From the NCBI GenBank assembly GCA_036852015.1, contig JAANDG010000091.1, positions 186,001-250,000 on the forward strand: DNA of 64,000 nt. Reading direction: 5' to 3'. The stretch is from Pelodera strongyloides. Lineage: Eukaryota; Nematoda; Chromadorea; Rhabditida; Rhabditidae. The position numbers were made by a program, and so were the translations under genes. Below the pieces are notes generated by a model. That model was given only the letters and a program-made list of their open reading frames with translations, was not told where the DNA came from and searched no databases. Position 1 is the first letter of the stretch. Each line of letters starts with the position of its first letter. Shown here piece after piece: positions 24,136 through 36,069 of the stretch.

Positions 24136-25153
24136 ACTAAAACAGTTTTGAGATGAATTGTACTTTTTGTATAAAATGATCTTCCAACAATTGATCTCTA
24201 AATAAATAAAACGATCAATTCCCCACTTTTGCCGTTAAAACTAGCAGAAAATGGCAGTGTAAACATAACTATAATACATGGATTTTTTCTGGTTTTCATG
24301 TAATATTTGCCATGTCGCGGTAATGCAAACAATTCTTACTGTAGTCCAATTCACGGAAAGTTGGCTTTTAAAAGTTTCCTGGAAAGGTCTTGATGTGGTT
24401 ATTTATGAATATTGTATAGTTTTATTTTGTTGTAATACTGAAATAAACCTCGGTTATTGTTTATTTTCAATAGTTTTTCTTTTTTATTTTCCACTTTTTT
24501 TGTTATTCTCATCTCTGTTACAAAATAGCAAATACTCGCATATGATTCATGTTTTACTATGAACGAAAAAAAACTAGTTACTATGGCCGGCCATTAATTG
24601 TAAGCCGGGCGTTTTCCGCGATACCTATTATTGTTGTTATTCATATTTTGGCCATTATAGATCTTTATTAGAAACACTCATTAAGTAACGTCAAATCAAT
24701 ATAAGAGCTAACGACTAACAACGAACATTTTGTTTTAGCTTTAATTTGGAAACTTTTTTTTTCCTTTGTCCCATCTATTTTTAGGAAATAAAAAGATTTT
24801 TTTAGAGTTTTTTTCAACAATTCTTTTATGTGTAATTCCTTTCCATTGGTATTTGTTATGCGTTTTAGTTGTTTGATCAAAATACATAGTTTACGTGTAA
24901 AAAAGAAATTTTTGGTATAATGGCAGTTTCGGTAATTTCAAAGGTAAATGTAAAAGGGAAGGCGAAAGAGTAGTAAAAGTAGAGGAATTTTATTTTATAA
25001 CAGCTTACATATTTTGCATTCTATTTTTTCTACTCTGCGATTCTGCAAACTTGATACAATCTTAAAAATATATCATAAATGTGACCATGCCTTCTGTCGC
25101 TTCGCGTACAACAATGAGCACAAAATACTTTAATTCTTCTTTTCAGCTTCAGA
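24136..25153. other. Intergenic region between the DEG/ENaC paralogues
   Basis: AT-rich, with no supported exon. It ends with CTTTTCAG at about 25139-25146, a candidate trans-splice acceptor eight bases before the next ATG. Confidence 0.5.
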
Positions 25154-28100
25154 ATGGATAATAAAGGAATTTTATCCGAAACGAGTAGTGCATCGGGAAG
25201 CACAACGATGTCCCTACCGTTAGTTTTCATTAGCTTTTAAATATTATTTGTAATCACTTTGATTTTTGCTAATTCTCGGGTAATATGAACTTATGAAGAA
25301 GAAGAATAATCAATTTCTTGTCTTTCACCTACAATAAGTATAGCTCATCAGGTCACGAATAGTACTACAAAACAAATACCGGCCGGTTTTTGAAACGCAT
25401 AACTGAATTCTAGACTTTGGACGTGGCAGAGCCCGCAAGGTGCAAAGAAACAGCTGGACTATGTCCTTTGCAACGACGCCCATCGGGTCGTTGACTGTAA
25501 GATCGTCGGTAGAAGCTGGTGCGGCTCAAGTTCAGATCACCGCTTGGTCAAGTCCATCATCAACTTTGGTTCTGTTAAGTTCAGAAGGCGCACCTCCAGG
25601 CGTGGAGACGTTGATCCGGGTCTAGCCCGTGCTATAATGAACCAAGTGGACTGGTCGAGGTACGGTTCACCTCAGTCGTACTCCGAACTGAGCCGGGAAT
25701 TGGCGAGGGCATCAGCTGAGGCTAGGCCGGTCATTCGTGCTCATCCTAGAGAAAGACTGACGTCGAAGACCATTGAATTGATCCGTGAGAGACGAAAAAG
25801 GCTACATCAGGGTCAAAACGTACAGAGCCTCAGCCGCGACCTACGAAAGATGGTTGAAACAGACTATAAGAACTTAACGAGGTTAAAGCTCTCGAAGCGG
25901 CCCAGCGTCTTATGTCCATAAAGAAAGTACGCCAACGCTATTCCTTGCATAAGGAGGCAACTGTGGCCATGATGGACAAAGACGGTACTTTGAAGACCAA
26001 GATCCAGGATATTGCCGATATCATCAAAGATTTCTATGGGGATCTCTTTGCTTCGAAGAAGCGTGTTCCGAAATCAGGCATTGAAGTGAATGAGGACGTG
26101 CCGGAGATCATGGAGAGCGAGGTTGAACATGCTTTGAAGAGAATGCCTAATAACAGGGCTCCTGGCAATGATGGCATTTCCATTGATCTAATCAAGTACG
26201 CTCCAAAGACCGCTCTATCCGCGGTTTGCAGGTTGTTCAACAATATCCTCTCAATGAAAATCGTCCCTGAGAACTGGAAAGGTAGTAACACCATCCTGAT
26301 TCATAAGAAGGGAAGCAAAGAGGACATAAACAACTATCGTCCAATTGCGTTGATGTCACAGCTGTCAAATCTGTTTTCTCGCGTCATCTTGAACCGAATC
26401 AGCAAGTGGCTGGAAGAAGGCAATAGACGAGAGCAGGCAGGCTTTCGAGGCGGGTACTCGACTATTGACCACATTCACACTGTGTGTCAAGTTATCGAGC
26501 GGTCTAGGGAGTACAAGATACCCCTCTGTATGTTGTTTGTCGACTTCAAAAAGGCGTTCGATTCGGTTGAGAAGCAGGCGGTCCTCAATGCTCTGAAACA
26601 TCACGCAGTGCCAGAAAGCTACGTGTCTATGATAGACGAGCTGTATAACCAGTGCGCCACGGACATCCAACTCCTTCATACACCAGTTAAGGTGCCCGTT
26701 GAGCGCGGAGTCAAACAAGGGGATGTCATTTCACCCACTCTGTTTTCTGCTTCTCTGGAATGTGCTTTGAGAGACGCCAACATGTCCGGTGGTTATGACA
26801 TTGACGGCGAAACACTACAGTTCTTACTGTTTGCCGACGATGTGGTTCTTATAGCCAAAGACCCATGTACACTGCAGAAAAACCTAGACGAACTAATTCG
26901 AGTAACGTCGCTAATCGGCCTTGAAGCCCACCCAGGCAAGACACAGTGGATGGCTAACGATCATTGTCCAAACGGCGGTGCAGACATTCGTATTGGCAAC
27001 AGCACGCTCGAAAAGGTCGGGAAGTATGTTTACCTTGGACGCGAGGTTAACCCCAGCAACAGCCTCACCGCCGAACTCTCTCGGCGTAAACAGTCTGGGT
27101 GGAAGGCTTTCTGGAAACTACGAGATGTACTCACCAATGTGAAGCTTTCAAAAGAAGTGAAAGCCAAGGTGTTTAACACGCATGTGCTGCCAGCAATGAC
27201 CTATGCTTCCGAAACTTGGTGCACGACAAAGAAAGACGAAGAATCCTTACTTGTCACCCAGAGAGCCATGGAGCGTAAGATGGTAGGCACGCGCCTCCGT
27301 GATCGTATGTCAAACGTCACACTTCGAGAAAAGTCCGGCGTAGATGATATAATTGATAGGATATACAGCTCGAAACATCGATGGGCTGGTCATGTCATTC
27401 GTAGAAATGACAATCGATGGACCACTCGGGTCACAGAATGGCGTCCCCGCGATTACAAGCGTCCTCAAGGGCGACCGCCAACGAGATGGGCAGACCCGAT
27501 GGTTAAATCATTTGGACGTGCATGGAATCGCATCGCAAGATGCAGGTCTTCATGGCGTAGTTGCGACCTGCGCTGTTGGCGAGCCAACAGCTGATATAAC
27601 GGTCTTCAAGGTATTCAAGGTATAACTGAATTCTTCCGTAGTTATGCTATTTTGCTCGAATTTAGCTTGATTTTAATGTTCATTTGCATAAGCTGCATAA
27701 GAATGCTGGTGTACTCGATCGGTTTCAAAAACCGGCCGGTATTTCACTTTAAAGTGCATAATTATTGATTTTTTTGATTACTGTTCAGTCGTCCATCACT
27801 GCGCCGTCGTTTCACAAACACAGTACAAAACTCATGGAAATCCTACAACAACCTGAAGAGGAAGTATTTTAGTGCATATGATAGCGAACTGCGACATTTC
27901 GTCCGTATGTTTCTCTCTATGATTATCAGTACAACTGGTTTCGAAATATGCCTTCGGAAATGGAAATACCGTAGACTAGCGTTTACCGACGACTAAACTA
28001 ATATGCTCAAAACTAATTCGGCTACATAAACATAATGTCAATAATGTGATAATTTTACAGTATATAAACCGTATGTTCCTTACTTTCAAAAAAGCAATGA

Positions 28101-31100
28101 GGAAAAAAGAAAGAAGCGAAAGAATGCTGACAATTAGAAAGACAGAGCAAATTTGACAGCGTCAAATTATATCGATAGAATCCAATTTCCATTTCAGACA
28201 CGAGTAAGTTCCACGGACCTATTCGAGTCTATAAATCGGAACACATTGTCTCATTGTTTTGGATAATCGCAATGTTGGGTTCTGCCACGATTCTCGTACT
28301 GCAATTGCGATCAATTATTCATAATTATCATTCGAATCCTGTCGATTCAAATGTGAGTTTTAGGAAATGATGTTCTTCGTGCAATTACGGAAAGTATGTA
28401 AATCTAAAACCCTCTACTGCTAAGGGATAGGGCCAGAGGCCGTATTCACCAACGCACAGGGAGCCCTCCCTGCTCTCGCATTCTCTAAGCACTCTTTGGC
28501 TCCCTGGGGAGGCCAGGGAGGTCTCCCTGCGTGTTGTTGAACACGGCCTGAGTACCAGTTGCTCATACTTATACTATGCCATTTTCACATTACTGTATAA
28601 ATATTTACAGCTCGAGTTTGAAGTGCGTGACGACGGTGCTCCGTTTCCTCAAGTTACATTCTGCAACTTCAATCCCGTCCGAAAATCGTTTCTCGAAGGT
28701 GAATTTTTTAATAATTAGAAAAATACAGGTTTTGTACTCCTGTGTCATCCTCTACACAAGAAACTTTTCAGAAATAAACCGAACGATGCCACTGTCCGAG
28801 GAGTTAATCAATTATTATTTTCAATCGAATGTGGAAATGCAAGCATTGATTGGCAATATTGAAGAGAGCAGTTTACGGAGAGGTGAAGAGGAATACAGGG
28901 TGAGCATCGATAGAAGAATGGTGTATCGGTAGTGACCGCCAGTTGTAAGGAATACATCGGAGGTTCAATCACCGGACAATAGAAATCTTGATTTGCCATG
29001 TCGGAATAAATTTCAAACTTCTCCAGAAACTTCTTTAATAACATTTAGAACTTCTTGTCAATGTACGACCCAACTATGACAGTCGACAATTTCTTCGCAC
29101 GTGGCGGGTTAGAATTTGCAACTTTTTCTTAGAATTTTCTGAATTCGGAGCTGTTTAAGATAAGGACAATCAAATGTGTAATAAAGTTACCCCAAATTAT
29201 TTCACATATCAAAGAGTTAAACTAAAATGACTAAAAACTAAACTACTTTCTGGCGATAAAAGGTATGGGCTATATGTTTTCCCGTGTTGCATAAAGTCCT
29301 GTGTAAACTATTTAGAAATTGAATTTAGATTTGAATGCAGCGACTTATTTATGATCTGTTCTTTTGGGGGAAGAAAGTTTGACTGCTGTCAATTTGCTGA
29401 ACCAGTGATCACACCCCTTGGGAAGTAAGATTTATGTTTTTCAGCACGAATAGGCATCAAACTTCACTTAAAGCGAAAAAAAGCATCAAATGTAACTTTC
29501 GACTTAAAAAAAAAAACTATTTGGAACGATTTATAGAATAATTAATAAAATGTTGATCATGAGGAAGATCATGATCAATCAATGTTACAGCTCTAATTTC
29601 TTCAGTATCAAATATAGGAGGATCTTTTCGATCTACGGTTTTATGGAGTATTATGAGCCTTGTTTTTTCTTGTGGACGTGAAGGAGGCTAGAGAATAATT
29701 TTGCCGTCAAGTGCAAGTACAAACTTTGACTTGCTAATTCGTGCACTTAAGGGCCAGGCCCATTTCAAATGACCCCTATTTTGATGATTCCATCTGATTC
29801 TCCATGTCAATATAGTATGCATATATTTTTTTCCTAATTTTCAAGTGCAAAAATTCACGCATATTCAGCAATTTACCATTGCCAGTCATACCCAACTATT
29901 TATCGCAGTTGTCACGCCCCTTCGCTCTAATTGGCCAATATCGCAATTGGCACGCCCAATAGAGCATATTGCCAATTAGCGCGAAGGGCGTGACAACTGC
30001 GATAAATAGTTGGTATGACTGGCAATGGTAAGCTGCTGATACTGCGTGACTTTTGCGCTTGAAAATTAGAAAAATATCGTGTCCTACTATATTGACATAA
30101 AGAATCAATGGAATCATCAAAAATAGGGGTCATTTGAAATGGGCCTGACCCTTTAAAAATTCCACACTTCAGATGTTTCCTCTTGTTTACCGCAAGGGCA
30201 AGCCTTGGATGGTAAATCAGTTGGCGGCGGGAGAGCCGAATGGGTAACGTTTTACCTTAACCTTCGTATTTCTTAGCTTATAATAATATTTTTCAAAATT
30301 GGAAAAATTTTCCCTGTAGCGGAATTTCGAACCTTTAAGGGATCGGCTCACCTCCAATCGTGTCTGTTTTTTTTTTGTTCTTTATTTTCTATAAGGGTAA
30401 TAAAAATTTGGAAACAAAAAGTAGTGTTATATTTAATACTCACGAAGATATTAGGTGATAAAGTGTGGATCGATCGGCCCGAAATAAAAAGTGTTAATTG
30501 TCCCATACAACAAGGCAGGACAATTACACTTTTTCATTTCGGGCCGATCGATCCACACTTTATCACCTAATATCTTCGTGAGTATTGAAAGAACACTTTT
30601 TTTTGTATTCCAAATTTTTATTATCCCTTATAGAAAATAAAGAACAAAAAAAACAGGCACAATTTAAGGTGAGCGATCCCTTTAATCATGAATGATATAG
30701 TCATAGTACGTCCGACTCTCTGCCTACTCCTTAAAAAATTAATGGAACCAATTTTTAGGTTGCAAGTAATTCTCGACGTACGCAAAGAGGAGGTTTTTGC
30801 TACGAGTGGAGGTGTGTTCATTTATGCACAATTTGCATTGAATAATGAGGATTTATTGCACAGGAACCGGAGCATTCGCAATTCGTTTGTTCAAATTCTC
30901 GTGCACTTGATTATTCTTCAAAAACACAAAAAAAGTGTGCAACACGAATAAAGGACTAATCCATATCCATATATGCTTTATCGATTTTTTAAATTTAATA
31001 TAAAGTACGTAATTTTCATACGTAATGTTTATTCAGAGGAAGCAGATCCAGTGTTTACCAACTCAATGGATAATGGCTACCGCTATTATATACATCCACC

Positions 31101-34100
31101 AAATACTACACCATTTGTCGCAAGTGACGGGTATACGGTATCCCCATCCACCAAAGTCTCCTCTTCCATGACTGCACAAGCGTAATCCAAGGCGAGAGAT
31201 AAAAAAACGAAATACAACGAGTAGAGTGAAAGTCGAAACAATAATTTTACTTCTTCTTTTCAGCGCGTTCTCCTCGACAAAAAGAATTGGGGTGACTGTA
31301 TTGCTGACTGGCCAATGGATACAACACGACACTGGCCTACTCAGCAGGAGTCTGCCAACTTTTGTGCAAGGTCCTTGTATACATTATTTTTATTCTCGTT
31401 CAAGATGGTGCTCCTTTATTCAAGGATGGCTATTAAAAAATTCAGCGTTTAAACGTTCATGGCTGTTCCTCTGAGTCTGAGGTCCTGCGCCGAGTACGCG
31501 ACGTGGAGAAATTGTTCTACGTATTCAGACTTTCTTATTTACTACAGTACATTTTGTTTTTTTTTTCATCAGTGATTGCTTTCAAAAACACAAAAATTCA
31601 ACAAGGCACTTCCTCGCTACCGCCATTGCTTTTTTTTTATTCTATTTTAGGCCACACACTACAAGAGAGTTTGTGGATGCGTCCCCTATAACTATAATGT
31701 GGAACACGGTGATTTGATTATTGAAAGCATTTCGAATTATATCTTTTTCTTCCCGAATCTCTCTCTCTCTCTCTCTCTCTCTCGTGCCGCTATCCCTTGT
31801 TTTCAAAAAAAAATCAGGAATATACACTCAAACTGCCAAAAAAACGAGATGCTAGAAAATAAATAACTTCCACCAAATAAAATTCCAGATCCTCATTCAT
31901 GTACACCTTTGGAAATGTTCGAGTGTATGCAACGATCATCTCTACCATTTGCCAATGGTAGGAAACTTATTTCGAGTCATACAAACTCTCAACCAGTGCA
32001 GCCGATGATATAGAAAATAAGAGAGCTCACGAAAATTAAGTGTTAATTCTTTTATTTTTTGTCGAAAGATGTGGCTTTCCAATAATCATGCCACTATAAA
32101 CCCAATCGTTTGATTTGAAGAATATCATTTAAAACATCTGAATTCTATCAATTTTGTTATAGTATTGAAAAATTAGACTACAACTTTGGAAGTAAAGTTG
32201 GTAGCTCACATCAGCATCTTTCGATAAAAGTAAACACATTAAAACACTTAACTATTGAGGATATCATTAACACATCTCAAAGGGTGACCCTAAGTAACCT
32301 TTGTGTAAACTGCTTCTAACAATAAGAATGTTTATTAACAACTTGCAGACCATTCCGTGGACAATATCCTCGAATGTAACGAATGTGAAAATGAATGCGA
32401 ATCTTCAGAATACACAACCTTCAATTCATACAGTCGGTCTAAGCTCATCTACTTTTCAATGTTCTGTTTAAGTATGAGGCATTTAAATTCTACAGTATTC
32501 AGTCGAACATCTTATATAAACCTAAACGGCCTAAACAACACGTTTTGTGAGTTCGTAACTTCGACCGCGTTCCCGACCCTTTAAATTTTTATTTATTCCA
32601 TTGTCAGCTATGGGATTCACTACTGGTGCGATAAAGTGGCTTCATGAGCAAAATGTCTCTTGGACCGAGCAACATATCAGGTAATTTCTGCCCTTTTCAT
32701 GCTCCTCTATTTCTCACACGCAGTAACTACTATGTTCCTCATTCGCAGAATAGCGGTAACCGTAATCCCACGTTTCCTCCCAAACTAGCGGGAAACGCGG
32801 GAATCCATCCTTATTGCGAGCGCTAATTAGGGGCCTTGCCTAGTGTTTAATTGCGGGACATGATTGGCTAATATGTCAGGAAACATGCGCTTTTCTTATT
32901 GCGCGGGATTGGGTGATTAGCTGCCAGGAAACGCGGGATTTATTTTTGTTTTGCGGGAAGCGTGCAGTAGAAGAACAGGGTAGAACAAATGGCCCGAATT
33001 TGCAATATATAAAACGTTATGAATATATTTTAGCGAGAACTTCATGATCGTTTCGGTGTTCTACAGAGATCTCACACATACACAATTTAATCAAGCAAAA
33101 GGAGATTCTGTCTCTGGAATGCTTGGTGAGACACTTTGCTTTTCCTATTTTTTGGTTAAAGGCGAATGTATGCTATTTTCCGATATTTGCATACATAAGT
33201 TGAAATTTGCTCCATTGCCATTGCCACTGACGGGTACGCCAGGGGGTCAATTAACGCGTTTACTATGGAAAAGGTAAACTTTGAAATTCATTTTCTTTTA
33301 ACTGGGAAACTTTTGACAACTTTTGTTGTTGTTTCCTTGATGGGGAACACGCATTCTATTAATTCTATTAAAAGGGCCTACATGTTCACTTTAACTAACA
33401 ATAAGCTGAAATTTATTTTCATCTCTTATCGTTAGTGACATTCGGCTCTAACCTCGAGATATTTGCCATGTTCCCTCTACTCAGAATGTCTGTGAAACAA
33501 GTAATCTTTCAGCGGGGGTTTTAAACCCGCCCTTGTAGGAAAAAGGGAAAAGCTCCCGTAGTTGTGAGTAGTTTTGTGTTCAAAATAAAAAAATAACTCT
33601 GACTTCAGGCGATATCGGCTCAAACTTGGGAATGTGTTTTGGTATTTCGATCATAACTCTCGTTGAATGTGTGTTACTTCCACTAAAAATACTCTGGATT
33701 TTCCTGTCTAGCGACAGAAGACGCTATTTGGCAGAAAAGTTGCATAGATCACATGTAAGTTGTTTTCATACGAATGTTTAGGACCTCCATGAATTGTCTT
33801 TATTATGATGGCTTCATAGCATTACCATGTCATTTAATCTAAACCACGAAGCGTATAATTAGGGGTATATATTTATGTGTTTCATCCTACCAGTAAATAC
33901 ACTGAGTTTCCATTACAATCATTGTGCACTGTAGTTTAATAATTATAAATTCACAAGTTAATGCGAAATACCGGCCGGTATTTCGTGGGCACTGTAATTT
34001 TTTACGCATCATATGCAAATGAGTATAAATTAGAATAAAAAATCGAGCTAAATTCGACTAAATTAGAATAAATACATAAGAAATCAGTCGCCCACGATGC

Positions 34101-35493
34101 GTTTCAAAAACCGGCGGCCTGTATTTCGCTTTAAGACCCGCGAGCACGACATAGACAAAGTGATCGAAATGTACAAAAACAAGAAAGATCAACCAGATGG
34201 AGAGGACCCGAACACACAAACCACCATTGGCAAAATGAGGAATTTTGCGAGCACTTGGGCCAATAGGATGTTTGTGAGCGCTTTGTTTTTGTTTTGAATA
34301 GCTTAGGAATCACAACTTCATTTCATTGTAGCAAAAAGATAACAACTCTCAAAAAATATCGGATAACACTTCCAATAACATTTACAGTAAAAAAAAAATT
34401 ACGCTTCAAGAGCGTGCACTTTATCAAGAGTAGTGCAATACAGTTTCAAAGTTTGCCTATGACATATTTCGCAAGGTCCTGAGCAGTAGGCGACTCGATG
34501 ATCTTCGGGCTAGGGCCAGGAGGGATCGCCCATGATTCCCTCGCCTGGCCACTTGGGGGTCATACATTATCTGACTTTGCTTTCCTGAATTCACTTTTTC
34601 GCAGGTTAGTCAAGACCTGGCGCCTGAACCAGGGACGCAGTACACAGCCGTCAGAAATCCATTCTACAATCAGGTAGGCATACAGCTTAAGCTATTAACT
34701 ATATTCTGAAAAGAATAAAGCAAAATTTATGAACAATTTGTGTTTTCTGTGACTGTTCAGGCTGTTTTGTGTAATATACGTATCCGTCAAATGCACAATT
34801 CAACTCATTTGCTGTATTCGTAAAGTTTTACCATTGATCACACTGACGAGAGGAAATGTATATGAATAAGAATTTGTTTAGCGTTTCCGTCGCGATTCGT
34901 CTTCTGAAGATTCTGAGAATGATGACGCAGAATATCAGACAACTATCCAAAGTTTGGCCAATACCGTCGCTGCAACTATGCGACGGCGAGACGCGTCTAC
35001 CATATTTGAAAACGGAGAAGAAAGTCAGAATGGCGAAGGAGAAATGGTAACAAATAGCAATTGTCTATAAAATGCACGCTTACGATTATTTGTCGACGTT
35101 AGCTTCAAAAACCTGAAAACCTCAAAATGTGGAAAGGCTACTGCCGCCTAACTCGTATCCGTGGCGACAAAGATTCCCCCCATAGTGTTAGTCATCGGGA
35201 GACATCACTTTTTCTTACTCCTAAAATGTCATTAAAATTGTCGGTTGACGTGGCGCACTGTATATTTGACTTATATGATTGGTCTATACTCTCAGTGCTA
35301 ATTTCAGCTGGACATGAAACTGGAGAAAGACCCAGAGAACCCGGGAGGCTTTATTGCTGTCTTCCCGAACCTTCCCGACGTTTCTTCTTCGGATTCTGAT
35401 TCTGATGATTTGGAACAAGTCACTGTGAATACAGACACACAACTGACGATCAACAAGGACATGCTGAATCCCGCACTACACAAACGGCGATGA
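25154..35493 (+). CDS. DEG/ENaC family channel, paralogue 2 (frame-disrupted)
   Basis: Exon-for-exon paralogue of the upstream gene: N-terminus LSETSSASGSTTMSLP, gating His-Gly in SKFHGPIRVYKSEHIVSLFW, post-TM1 motif FPQVTFCNFNPVRKSFL, Cys-rich parts CSDLFMICSFGGRKFDCC and RVCGCVPYNYNVEH, TM2 region GSNLGMCFGISIITLVE with G-x-S, and an acidic tail. Three places fail to keep frame compared with paralogue 1. The exon at about 30174 is shorter by 4 bases, and in the phase set by the preceding exon it meets a stop. The donor at about 31182 leaves phase 2 where phase 0 is needed. The exon at 31264-31370 lacks one base near 31315. The rest of the frame is open and highly similar. It may be a young pseudogene, may use unusual splicing, or the assembly may have errors. 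The first intron holds an RTE insertion, and one 3' splice site is made by a MITE end. Confidence 0.8.
25412..25911 (+). pseudogene. C-terminal part of the RTE endonuclease domain
   Basis: Open frame on this strand from the truncation point, with the apurinic-like endonuclease C-terminal signatures KKQLDYVLCNDA and SSSDHRLVKSI (the Ser-Asp-His of the catalytic core), followed by a linker towards the reverse transcriptase. The N-terminal catalytic residues are missing. A one-base frameshift near 25876 separates it from the RT frame: in the shifted frame the linker continues as EVKALEAAQRLMSIKKVRQR. Confidence 0.82.
25870..27594 (+). pseudogene. RTE reverse transcriptase region
   Basis: About 560 codons open, with RT motifs in order: RMPNNRAPGNDGISIDLIKY, IHKKGSKEDINNYRPIAL, REQAGFRGGYSTIDHIHTVC, FVDFKKAFDSVEKQA, GVKQGDVISPTLFSA and the catalytic FADDVVLIAKD. 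The C-terminal part has RWAGHVIRRNDNRWTTRVTE and GRPPTRWAD, a signature of RTE-type endonuclease-RT proteins. Because the upstream endonuclease is truncated and out of frame, the copy is presumably dead, although the RT frame itself has no internal stop. Confidence 0.9.
28436..28551. mobile_element. GAGGCC-ended MITE, intronic
   Basis: GAGGCCGTATTCACCAACGC at the left and GTTGAACACGGCCTGA at the right, with nested AGGGAG/CTCCCT repeats. It lies in an intron of DEG/ENaC paralogue 2, before the post-TM1 exon. Confidence 0.8.
29747..30156. mobile_element. TTAA-flanked 410-bp palindromic element
   Basis: Left arm TTAAGGGCCAGGCCCATTTC, right arm GAAATGGGCCTGACCCTTTAA. Inner arms pair through CAGTCATACCAACTATTTATCGC around a loop near 29945-29960. 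Its right TTAA is only about 17 bases upstream of the acceptor of the frame-disrupted exon at 30174. Confidence 0.9.
30335..30685. mobile_element. TTAA-flanked 351-bp palindromic element
   Basis: Left TTAAGGGATCGGCTCACCT, right AGGTGAGCGATCCCTTTAA. Inner arms match through GATCGATCGGCCCGAAAT and its complement. Intronic in DEG/ENaC paralogue 2. Confidence 0.9.
31757..31784. repeat. CT microsatellite
   Basis: A (CT)n tract in an intron of DEG/ENaC paralogue 2. Confidence 0.9.
32729..32980. repeat. Dispersed 250-bp repeat, intronic copy
   Basis: Starts CTATGTTCCTCATTCGCAG, includes CCCACGTTTCCTCCCAAAC and ends GTGCAGTAGAAGAACAG. A shorter copy lies at 51548-51726 inside a foldback element. 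No coding capacity is seen; a mobile element is likely, of unknown type. Confidence 0.75.
33958..34134. mobile_element. TTAA MITE ending at a 3' splice site
   Basis: TTAA at 33958-33961 and 34131-34134. The left end is TTAATGCGAAATACCGG and the right end is CTGTATTTCGCTTTAA. The base after the right TTAA is G (34135), and the coding exon TREHDIDKVIEMYKN begins at 34136, exactly where paralogue 1 places its exon start. The element end therefore supplies the pyrimidine tract and most of the acceptor. Confidence 0.88.
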
Positions 35494-36069
35494 ACATGTC
35501 ACATTTTAAAAGGCAAACATGAAACACTGTGCTTCACACATAATAAATCACTTTATCTTACAGTATCTTGCCTATATTACCACAACATACATGCAATTGC
35601 AATATGAGATAAACCAAGAATGCTCCGGAACGAAACCTCCTCCATTCTTTCTAGTAGAAGAAAGGGAGAAACTACAGTTTTAGTAAACCAACTTCACAAA
35701 ATTCATTTTATTTCAGGCTGCAATAATAATAAAAAAATAAAAAAAATCGAGTTGGACAGCGGTTTTCAGTATTTTGTGTTCTCACAACCGCATGGCACTT
35801 GGTTTAATTCATTGATTAGGGACATACTTCGACCTCGCCAGGCATCTAAAGACAAGATAATATGAAGAAAAAAAAAATAACGATTGGAGTTCGCGCATAC
35901 ATTCATTACACGGGAAAGGAAATACCGATTTGTGCCCGATCACGGAAATCGGGTCCGGATCGAGTATAATTTTTTTTAAATAATATGACACGGGTCGGGG
36001 GGGGGGGGAGGGTCCATTTTCCCGCGCAGAACACCTAGATAATGAATCTCATATCGCATATTGTCTTCA
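35494..36069. other. DEG/ENaC paralogue 2 3' UTR and spacer
   Basis: AATAAA-like signal (ACATAATAAATCAC) at about 35536-35549, followed by AT-rich DNA and a G-run near 36000. The next gene lies on the opposite strand, so the two converge here. Confidence 0.5.

Larger units (their letters stand above)
25412..27621 (+). mobile_element. 5'-truncated RTE-type non-LTR retrotransposon
   Basis: Flanked by a perfect 13-base duplication, ATAACTGAATTCT (25399-25411 and 27622-27634). It begins inside the endonuclease domain, so it is 5' truncated, and ends in short CAAGGT-type repeats (GGTCTTCAAGGTATTCAAGG), as RTE elements end in simple tails. It is inserted in the sense orientation in intron 1 of DEG/ENaC paralogue 2. 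Confidence 0.92.
25371..27752. mobile_element. TTAA MITE split by the RTE element
   Basis: The left half (AAATACCGGCCGGTTTTTGA, about 25374-25411) and the right half (27622-27752, ending ACCGGCCGGTATTTCACTTTAA) make one MITE when the RTE insert and one target duplication are removed. The RTE insertion is therefore younger than the MITE. Confidence 0.88.
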
